Positions 1 to 6,628 of a stretch of 14,904 bases of DNA are shown piece after piece. The notes under the pieces were generated by a model that saw only the letters and a program-made list of their open reading frames with translations, was not told the origin of the DNA and searched no databases. The stretch lies in assembly GCA_945878545.1 (NCBI GenBank), contig CAMCTQ010000017.1:1-14904 (forward strand), in the 5' to 3' direction. The number at the start of each line of letters is the position of its first letter. Within the stretch, counting starts at the first letter, position 1. The position numbers and the translations under genes were made by a program. The stretch comes from Rickettsia typhi (GTDB lineage Bacteria > Pseudomonadota > Alphaproteobacteria > Rickettsiales > Rickettsiaceae).

Positions 1-241
1 GGTCACTTCCTTGAGTCCACCCCCTAACTAAAACTACTAACGGCCTACCATTAACTCTATAGTTTGAATTTCTCCATGGAGCAACTTGTTGTTCCCCAAC
101 TTGATTGGACATTTCGTCTTTAGTGTATCTTGAAGAAATAGTAAAATTAGCAAATCCAAAATCATCAGCTTCAATGCAACGATCACCACTGCAAGCTGAA
201 AGGCAAAACAAGACTACTAAAACTGACCAAAACTTACTCAT
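1..241 (-). CDS. virB6: VirB6 family protein, fifth copy (e), 5' part only; candidate lipoprotein
   Basis: This is the first 80 codons of a gene that leaves the window at its low-coordinate edge. It reads from ATG at 239-241 without a stop. The protein starts with a short signal (residues 1-16) ending in a lipobox, Leu14-Ser-Ala-Cys17, which suggests cleavage and lipidation at Cys17. Residues 22-30 (C-I-E-A-D-D-F-G-F) and Trp56 with the following N-x-x-V segment resemble the mature N-termini of the two preceding VirB6 copies. The gene lies 65 bp downstream of virB6d in the same direction, where rickettsial operons carry a fifth VirB6. The ribosome site is weak (GGATAG about 7 nt before the ATG). 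The membrane core is outside the window, so the family call rests on position, signal peptide and N-terminal resemblance. It could instead be a smaller lipoprotein. Confidence 0.72.
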   Translation of the reverse strand, partial: MSKFWSVLVVLFCLSACSGDRCIEADDFGFANFTISSRYTKDEMSNQVGEQQVAPWRNSNYRVNGRPLVVLVRGWTQGSD

Positions 242-306
242 TAAATCTATCCAAATTGTTAGTTTTCCTAAAATAAAATTATATCTTTAAACAACCGATC
301 TCTCCT
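242..306. other. virB6d-virB6e intercistronic gap
   Basis: This AT-rich 65-bp gap has no stem-loop with a U-run, so transcription probably continues into virB6e. On the minus strand the virB6d stop is followed at once by AGGAGA (301-306), a good ribosome-binding sequence. Six bases later a TTG opens a nine-codon frame (268-294) ending in TAG, 26 nt before the virB6e ATG. Part of this stretch resembles the virB6c-virB6d gap. Whether the mini-frame is translated is unknown. Confidence 0.5.
283..300 (-). repeat. 18-nt intercistronic box, copy 2 (after virB6d)
   Basis: This segment matches 15 of 18 bases of 3577-3594, which lies in the same place after virB6c. The common minus-strand core is GTTGTTTAAA. 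It begins 6 bp past the virB6d stop, whereas the other copy begins 13 bp past the virB6c stop. With the related C-terminal ends of the two genes, it points to duplication of a gene together with its downstream flank. Confidence 0.5.
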
Positions 307-3300
307 CTACTTGTCCTTCTTTGGAATGCCTCCTGTTCTATCAACTTTTTCACTTCCATTTTTAGGAGCTTTAGGCAATGGTTTAGGAGAAGTTGATAGC
401 GCTTTAGCTCCTTGATCTGGCTGTACCTTTGGTTCAATAACTACTTTTTCTTTTGGCAAATCTGTTCTTTGTACCGTTGTTGCTTTATTACTATCAACGA
501 CCGGATTATCAGAAGATCCCCCTTCATCTTTTAAAGGCGGTTTAGCTTTATCTCCGGAAGAAAGTAATGAAGAAGATGAAACTTGGCCGCTGCCTGAATA
601 CACCTGAGAATCCGCTCTTTTCTGAATATCATCAACAACAGCACTAGAACGTTCTCTTCCTCCGCTAGGACCTTTACCAACAACGGCACTAGAACGTTCT
701 CTTCCTCCGCTAGGATTTTCATCAACAACAGCACTAGAACGCCCTCTTCCTTCGCTAGGACCTTTACCAACAACGGCACTAGAACGTCCTCTTCCTCCGC
801 TAGGATTTTCATCAACAACGGCACTAGAACGTCCTCTTCCTCCGCCATCTTTTGGATTACCACCAACATTTCCTTCCATTTCTTCATCAGAGTCTTTTTT
901 CTTAATTTTGCTATAATCGGGGTCACTTGCTCCCCCATTTTTCCTGTGAGTAATTTTTTGATCAATAAGTTTTTCCTTTGCAAAGTTACCAACGCCCCTA
1001 GCAGCAGAGGTAGCAGGACTGGCAAGTTTTTTCATATCATCCATTATATCTTTCACTGTATTCCCAGTTCCTTGCAGCCTACCATTTTGTCTAGCTGCTA
1101 ACACATTAGTCAAAAATTGAGTAACAAGTGTTACATATTCTATTAACCCAGCTGAAAGTTTACAGTATATAAAAAATATAAAACCAGATGTTGCCACTCT
1201 TACAAAAGTTCCATGCGCAGTGAAAAAGTCTTCAATAGAACCAATATTTTGAACCTGTGGAATATAGAAAGGAATACCAGGTAAAAATGGCAATGAAAAG
1301 GAGAAACTAATTGGGATACCAAGATTAGACAAATCAATTGATATTTTGAGCGGAATTAAAATACCCCAACAAGCTTTAACGACTAGACCTGTTATATATT
1401 CTGCCATCAACTGATCTATTAGGAGGAAAAATATTAATAATATTGTTGGTTGTATCATATAACTAAAAAGCGTTGACAACCAGCTGTCAAACATACTTTT
1501 TGTCTGCTCAAAAAGTATTAATATAATAAAAAATGGAGCTAAAGATATCATCACCGCAAGTCCTAAGAATGCAAGGCAATAACTTATAACCACCTCAAGT
1601 ACAGCCCTAAAATAGATTAATATTGAGTAAACAGCCAAACACGCAAAAAATGCTAATCCATTGGTTATTTGTAACAGTTGGATTGCGAGTAGCGCCCAAA
1701 AATTACCGTTACTATATCTATCAAAAATTGGGTCTACAAATCCAAATATATTTCCTACACTACTAGTTACACCAACAACCGTAGTTAACAAATAATCACT
1801 TCCGTTAACAAAGACTGTAAATAAATTATCATTAAAAAATGACCAACTTGTTTCGCTAAATAGAGCCACTATTACTCCGATTTTTAAAACTCTAATAACT
1901 ATATCAGTTGCTGTTATTTGGACCGAGCCAGCCAAGAAAGCCAACCCATATATTATTATGTATACTGCAAGGCAGCTCTTCGCTATACCTTTCAAAGCTG
2001 CATTACTTATTAACTTCTCATAAATTACGCGACTTAATTCATTAAATTTAGCTCTAAGAGGCGAAACTAACTCATTATAAACTACACTAGAAAACCATGT
2101 AGAGCCGGTGTAATTAGCTATATTAACATCCATAGTCCCAGACATACCAGTAGCACCAGAAACTTTTAACCACAACCAGCCGCTAGCATAAGCATTTGCT
2201 CTAAAATCCTGAGATGCTGAATTGCTTACAGAATAAATATTCGGAGAAGCCGATTCAGAAATAAAATAATCAACTTTTATAGCACTTAAATCCGCAGGGG
2301 TTATGGCAGAATTCGATTGACCAATTTCTATTTCCATAGTGTAGCCACCAAAATGTAAGAAATTAACTGGAGCCATCAGATTAGAATTCAAATACGCACT
2401 GAGCGCAAGGGAATTAATCCAATCAACAGGTCCAGAGGCATAGGGCTGCTTCCATTCCATCATTGTTTGAAAAAAATTATCATACATGCCAGTAATAGGC
2501 CACCCAGTTGTAAAATTTAAATCCCCAGCTGAATCAGAGTAATGATATAAAAAATATTTGCCAGTGAATGGTGAATAAACAAATTTTTGTTTATGGTCCT
2601 TAATAATTAAACCACCAACATCAACTTTAAATCCTCGACCTTTATCATAAAAACAGACTGGTCTATTATCTGCACCATCAGCATTATCAGGACATGATGG
2701 TATAGATGTAATTTTAGAAGTAAAATTACTGTCAGAAGGATGGCCTGTTAATTGAGGAATCTGATCACCGAGATTAAAATATTTACTTGGTACTGAACAT
2801 CGATCCACATAATAAGGGGTAAGAATAGGTATGTCCAAGATATTACTAGTAGTAATAATATCATGACACCATCTATTAGCTGATGCATATATAATCTGGT
2901 TTCTTAGCCCGGAACTGTCAGTGATAATGCCTAGCGGTTGGTTTATAAAACTAACAAGCCCATTCTGCATATCACCATCTGAGCCGAAAAATTTACCAGT
3001 AGCATCAAGGGTAATGTTAATTACATCATCCTTCCTCACCTGTATTTTTTGTCTACCAGAGAAACTGAAGTAATCATCATAATCATCGATTCTTTGACTA
3101 GAAAATATGTCCGGTCTTTGCTGATAAAAAGGTAATATTTGATTATTATAGTTGTTAAAATCAGTTATATATTTTTGCTGTGTATAATCAAATCTTTGGA
3201 TAAAAATTTGAGGCTGACTAAACCTTGGATCGATTCTATATAATACACGATATTTTTGTGGTCTTGCTGAAAGCCCCCTAGTGTTCCATGCCATTGACAG

Positions 3301-3537
3301 CATTTTTCCTTCTTGAACATGGACACCAGTTGATACCCATAAACCGTCATTTTCAACATTAAGAGTTTTGCTCGATTGGTTCATACCCGAAATATGAGGC
3401 ACTTCAATACATGGCGGGGAAAAAGACATTATATTTGCATTCATCCAATCAAAACTACTATCATCCCCATAAGCGTTAACTACAAACCCTTGCAACGTTG
3501 TTATAGTAATTAATATGATCTTTTGAATTAACTGCAT
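307..3537 (-). CDS. virB6: VirB6-like T4SS inner-membrane channel protein, copy d
   Basis: This 1,076-residue VirB6/TrbL family protein is a T4SS inner-membrane channel component, far longer than classical VirB6 (about 295 residues). Residues 1-24 form a signal peptide ending in N-A-Y-G. Residues about 25-500 form a large, probably periplasmic domain with few cysteines (43, 224, 247, 282, 295). Residues about 515-805 hold the polytopic core, with hydrophobic segments near 518-540, 545-562, 615-645, 650-680, 688-715 and 780-800. The hallmark is Ala667-Pro668, Leu675-Phe-Glu677, Thr679-Lys680 and Phe683-Asp-Ser-Trp686. A hydrophilic tail from about 820 carries five 15-residue repeats (899-970), then a KPLPKAP motif (1052-1058), ending in P-K-K-D-K. 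The core is closest to copy c (T-D-I-V-I-R-V in both). The ATG at 3535-3537 is the only start, because an in-frame TAG lies 22-24 bases upstream; its ribosome site is poor (AAAAAGAAA). The 164-codon frame inside the repeat tail is a by-product. Confidence 0.9.
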   Translation of the reverse strand: MQLIQKIILITITTLQGFVVNAYGDDSSFDWMNANIMSFSPPCIEVPHISGMNQSSKTLNVENDGLWVSTGVHVQEGKMLSMAWNTRGLSARPQKYRVLYRIDPRFSQPQIFIQRFDYTQQKYITDFNNYNNQILPFYQQRPDIFSSQRIDDYDDYFSFSGRQKIQVRKDDVINITLDATGKFFGSDGDMQNGLVSFINQPLGIITDSSGLRNQIIYASANRWCHDIITTSNILDIPILTPYYVDRCSVPSKYFNLGDQIPQLTGHPSDSNFTSKITSIPSCPDNADGADNRPVCFYDKGRGFKVDVGGLIIKDHKQKFVYSPFTGKYFLYHYSDSAGDLNFTTGWPITGMYDNFFQTMMEWKQPYASGPVDWINSLALSAYLNSNLMAPVNFLHFGGYTMEIEIGQSNSAITPADLSAIKVDYFISESASPNIYSVSNSASQDFRANAYASGWLWLKVSGATGMSGTMDVNIANYTGSTWFSSVVYNELVSPLRAKFNELSRVIYEKLISNAALKGIAKSCLAVYIIIYGLAFLAGSVQITATDIVIRVLKIGVIVALFSETSWSFFNDNLFTVFVNGSDYLLTTVVGVTSSVGNIFGFVDPIFDRYSNGNFWALLAIQLLQITNGLAFFACLAVYSILIYFRAVLEVVISYCLAFLGLAVMISLAPFFIILILFEQTKSMFDSWLSTLFSYMIQPTILLIFFLLIDQLMAEYITGLVVKACWGILIPLKISIDLSNLGIPISFSFSLPFLPGIPFYIPQVQNIGSIEDFFTAHGTFVRVATSGFIFFIYCKLSAGLIEYVTLVTQFLTNVLAARQNGRLQGTGNTVKDIMDDMKKLASPATSAARGVGNFAKEKLIDQKITHRKNGGASDPDYSKIKKKDSDEEMEGNVGGNPKDGGGRGRSSAVVDENPSGGRGRSSAVVGKGPSEGRGRSSAVVDENPSGGRERSSAVVGKGPSGGRERSSAVVDDIQKRADSQVYSGSGQVSSSSLLSSGDKAKPPLKDEGGSSDNPVVDSNKATTVQRTDLPKEKVVIEPKVQPDQGAKALSTSPKPLPKAPKNGSEKVDRTGGIPKKDK
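628..843 (-). repeat. 45-bp tandem repeat encoding five 15-residue units in the VirB6d tail
   Basis: The plus-strand word GCACTAGAAC starts at 641, 686, 731, 776 and 821, exactly 45 bp apart. The units encode (G/E)-G-R-(G/E)-R-S-S-A-V-V followed alternately by D-E-N-P-S and G-K-G-P-S, with the fifth unit truncated (residues 899-970). The alternation gives a 90-bp higher-order unit. The period is a multiple of three, so gain or loss of units would keep frame. Confidence 0.95.
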
Positions 3538-3607
3538 TTTCTTTTTAACTAAATATTTCTATTACTAATAAATGTCATTTTTAAACAACTAATCTTTTTA
3601 TTAACCA
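3538..3607. other. virB6c-virB6d intercistronic gap with a coupled mini-frame
   Basis: This very AT-rich 70-bp gap has no terminator-like hairpin. It contains the first copy of the 18-nt box. A 19-codon frame begins with an ATG overlapping the virB6c stop as TAATG (ATG at 3606-3608) and ends with TAG at 3549-3551, 11 nt before the virB6d start. The arrangement copies the stop-start overlaps elsewhere in the operon, but AT-rich DNA could produce it by chance. Confidence 0.4.
3577..3594 (-). repeat. 18-nt intercistronic box, copy 1 (after virB6c)
   Basis: This matches 15 of 18 bases with 283-300, the equivalent position after virB6d. The core GTTGTTTAAA is identical in both. It has no internal symmetry, so it is not an obvious operator or hairpin; shared ancestry is the simplest explanation. 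Confidence 0.5.
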
Positions 3608-6600
3608 TTACTTCTTTGGAACTTGATCCAATAATTTAGGAGATTTTGGCAACGGTTTAGGAGCAACTTTCTTAGGACTTTCAGTTTGCCCAGAACCAGT
3701 TTTTGGTTTGTCTCCACTACCTTGAGCTAACATCCCAGGAGTCTTTGGTAATGGCTTAGGAGCGTTTTTCCCAGAAGCTTCATTCTTCATTCCTCCAGAT
3801 TCCGGTTTATCTCCACTACCTTGACCACCACTTTCACCTTCACCAGGACGATCATGCCTGTTTCCTGGTTTTTGATCCCCTTTTCTAGCGCCTTTATCTG
3901 TGCTTTTTAATCTTTCTTTTGCCTGCTCTTTCATTCTATCTCTATTTTCTTTATCTAAACCAACTTTTGATAAAGCTTTAGTTTCTATCGCACCAGACAT
4001 GGCAGAACCCATAGCAGTTGCAGAAGGTCCGCCTACACCACCAGCAAGTTTTGCAACAATTTTGCCAGAATATTCAATATATCCCCACATGCAGTACGCA
4101 ATCATCAGCAATATTATCATATTGTGCATATCTGCACCCATAGAAGTGCTCCTATAGTCAAATCCCCAGGGAGCAAACCAATTGAAGCAAAAGAGTGGTA
4201 CATCTAAGAAAGCGGGATTAAAGCCAGGTATAGATGGGAAAGGAATTGTAAATGGAATGCCGCATTTCCAACATACACTATAACCAGTTACATAATCTAA
4301 AAATATTGTAAATAACTGAGTAAGAATAATTATACCTGCTAACATAATTGTAGGTTCAAGCATATATCTAAAGGTAAATTTCACCCAGTTATCAAAAAGA
4401 TACCTAGTTCTTTCAAATAAAATAAATGTCAAAAATAATGGGGCTATACCGATTAATACTGCAATAGCAAAATATGCCATTAGATACACAGCAATCGCTC
4501 TGAACCCAACTATTATTACTATTGCTAAAGCAACAAACAATAATATAAAGTAAATAACCCCATTAATACCCATTGAAAGAAGGGCCATCATCTGGGCGGC
4601 AAAAGTAGCACTCAAGAATATTTTTGTAAAAACTTCGTTCATGAACATAAATGGGTTTGAAACGCTTGTAGCACCAGAAAACAAACTATACCCACTCATA
4701 TTTGCAATTATAGAATCAGAAAACCCTGTTACAAAGTCAAAAACATAAGTGTTAAAAAAGTAAAAAGTTTTATCATTCATTAGGCCAGAAACAAAAGCTA
4801 CTTTTATTACTCTAATAACAATATCTGTTTGACTTATCTTTACCATCCCAAGTAAAAACATAGCCCCATAGAACATTATGTATATGATTAACATGCCTTT
4901 AATATAATTAAAGAAATTAGTGCAATTACCTTGACCACCAATACCTTGATAACAAGTCATGTTTTTAAATATTGTAATCGAAGCAGTTTTTATCTTTGTT
5001 TTTAAACCCTCAAACAACGGATTCAGTACATCATCATAAAATCCACCATGCTGTATATTAGATAAGAAAGAAACTGTATACTGACCAAAACTATCCCTAT
5101 AATCTTGGGGTGCATTGTTAATTTTTAACCACAAATACCCTCCGTTACCATTAGCTGATGCCGTTATTGATCCCTTGCCATTAGCATCAGCAACAATATT
5201 ATCCACGGTCGTTGGCGTAGTCGTATTTGGATTGGCTCCATAATCAGCAATAACATACTGAACAACTCCTCTTCCCTGAACAGAATCGTTCATGCCATTA
5301 CCGTTGTTTCTAACACATTTAGTTTGCTTTATATTTAGCACAAAACCACCTGTATTATCAGCATAAGCACCATCAGCATCGGCTAATTTATATTGCAAGT
5401 AACCAATATCACTACCATTGTACCCAGCTTTTTCTATTTTGATGATTTGGTACTCAGCACTGTTATTATAAAAACTTTGATCAGCTTCGATGTGTACAGG
5501 AGTAAAATTACTACCAGCACTTGCAGCATTTGTAGGATTAACACTAGTATCAATCCTACTTATAAGACCAACAGGATCATTGGCGCTAAACCAGAAATAT
5601 TTTTGGTTTTGGAAAGTGCCATTAATATAGGTTGACTCTGATCCGCAATCATGACCAGTCACAGTCCAAAGATCCGAAATAGTTCCGCTCCAAGGAGCTG
5701 GATATGTATGACTACCATTATTTAAATAGAGCTCTGGAGTAGTGCCAGCAACGTTTTCCCAGCATGAACCCCACTTAAAGCTATATTCCCAATCTCCTGA
5801 AGCATCATGACAGGTATCCTCATCATTAGGCCAATAATGTATTGGTATTAAACCCCTAGTCCAACATTGTGTATGAATATCATATTTATAACACTGAGTA
5901 TTTAGATGACACGATGAAGTATAATTACCAGCACCATTCCACAAGCTATATCTACCACAAATAGGATTATAAGTCCTTTTACCCTCAGTACAATCAGCTG
6001 GTGCAGTCATCGCTCTAGTAAAATAATCATAAATTGAAATAGCATTTACTGTAGTTTTTTTCTCGCGATAAAGAGCTACATAAAATTTATCATTTCTGTA
6101 TAACTCAGTAAGATTTTTCCAATTTGGAGTTCTAGCATCAAGTATCAATGAAACTGGTGGGGTGTTTTTATCCTCCACTCGTGGAATCTCAATTCTATTA
6201 CCACTATTATCCAAATTAGAATCTCGTTGTAAATTATTTATAGGAATGTAAGCTTTGCACAAACTAACTTCGCCTTTAATATAAAAACTTACAGTCTGAC
6301 TAGGCTTTACTCTTAAGTTAGTATTAAGCCATTTACCATAGGCATTTGGATCAAGAGCTACTCCCGTTCCAGTAGATGTACCTGTTGAATCAACAGAAGA
6401 TGATACACCCGCATCTGAACCTGTATAATTGGCATTTGCTTTAAGTGTTACAGTATTGCTGACGGCATCTGAATTAGATAAACCACCCTGTTCGTTGATA
6501 TTATAACGATATAAGCAACCATCTGTTAAATCCATTGAGCCAATGATTGCTATTATCCATAGTATTATACAAGTCAAAATCGCAAGACCGACCATCGCAA

Positions 6601-6628
6601 GTAAAAAAGCAAATTTATTACCCTTCAT
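3608..6628 (-). CDS. virB6: VirB6-like T4SS inner-membrane channel protein, copy c
   Basis: This is a 1,006-residue VirB6/TrbL family protein. Residues 8-30 form one long hydrophobic segment without a clear cleavage site, so it may be a signal anchor. Residues about 35-565 form a large extracytoplasmic domain rich in Asn, Tyr, Thr and cysteine (for example 213, 224, 240, 246, 255, 273, 289, 328). The paired cysteines suggest disulfides. The core at about 575-855 has several membrane segments and the hallmark Ala729-Pro730, Leu737-Phe-Glu-Arg740, Thr741-Arg742 and Phe745-Asp-Asn-Trp748. The basic and acidic tail from about 890 contains two 33-residue repeats (936-1001), each with a KPLPK(T/S)P motif. 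The core is closest to copy d. Initiation is clear: ATG at 6626-6628 overlaps the virB6b stop as TAATG and has a perfect GGAGG six bases upstream. A membrane T4SS role is secure; the ectodomain's role is unknown. Confidence 0.92.
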   Translation of the reverse strand: MKGNKFAFLLAMVGLAILTCIILWIIAIIGSMDLTDGCLYRYNINEQGGLSNSDAVSNTVTLKANANYTGSDAGVSSSVDSTGTSTGTGVALDPNAYGKWLNTNLRVKPSQTVSFYIKGEVSLCKAYIPINNLQRDSNLDNSGNRIEIPRVEDKNTPPVSLILDARTPNWKNLTELYRNDKFYVALYREKKTTVNAISIYDYFTRAMTAPADCTEGKRTYNPICGRYSLWNGAGNYTSSCHLNTQCYKYDIHTQCWTRGLIPIHYWPNDEDTCHDASGDWEYSFKWGSCWENVAGTTPELYLNNGSHTYPAPWSGTISDLWTVTGHDCGSESTYINGTFQNQKYFWFSANDPVGLISRIDTSVNPTNAASAGSNFTPVHIEADQSFYNNSAEYQIIKIEKAGYNGSDIGYLQYKLADADGAYADNTGGFVLNIKQTKCVRNNGNGMNDSVQGRGVVQYVIADYGANPNTTTPTTVDNIVADANGKGSITASANGNGGYLWLKINNAPQDYRDSFGQYTVSFLSNIQHGGFYDDVLNPLFEGLKTKIKTASITIFKNMTCYQGIGGQGNCTNFFNYIKGMLIIYIMFYGAMFLLGMVKISQTDIVIRVIKVAFVSGLMNDKTFYFFNTYVFDFVTGFSDSIIANMSGYSLFSGATSVSNPFMFMNEVFTKIFLSATFAAQMMALLSMGINGVIYFILLFVALAIVIIVGFRAIAVYLMAYFAIAVLIGIAPLFLTFILFERTRYLFDNWVKFTFRYMLEPTIMLAGIIILTQLFTIFLDYVTGYSVCWKCGIPFTIPFPSIPGFNPAFLDVPLFCFNWFAPWGFDYRSTSMGADMHNMIILLMIAYCMWGYIEYSGKIVAKLAGGVGGPSATAMGSAMSGAIETKALSKVGLDKENRDRMKEQAKERLKSTDKGARKGDQKPGNRHDRPGEGESGGQGSGDKPESGGMKNEASGKNAPKPLPKTPGMLAQGSGDKPKTGSGQTESPKKVAPKPLPKSPKLLDQVPKK
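3626..3823 (-). repeat. 99-bp (33-residue) duplicated segment in the VirB6c tail
   Basis: Residues 936-968 and 969-1001 align end to end without gaps. Both begin Q-G-S-G-D-K-P and both contain A-P-K-P-L-P-K-(T/S)-P at the same offset. At DNA level the plus-strand stretch ggttt(a/g)tctccactaccttga occurs in both. The middles have diverged, so this is an older duplication than the 45-bp array in VirB6d. Confidence 0.85.

Noticed and set aside
105..290. 61-codon plus-strand frame over the virB6e start
   Set aside because: It is antisense to the signal peptide and start of virB6e, has no family likeness, and virB6e fits the operon.
628..843. CRISPR array
   Set aside because: The repeats are contiguous 45-bp coding units with no unique spacers.
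531..1025. A 164-codon minus-strand frame in another phase of the virB6d tail, with a repeating L-V-P-L-L and E-E-E-D-V pattern
   Set aside because: The 45-bp repeat is a multiple of three, so any phase without a stop in one unit stays open through all units. The real VirB6d frame covers the region.
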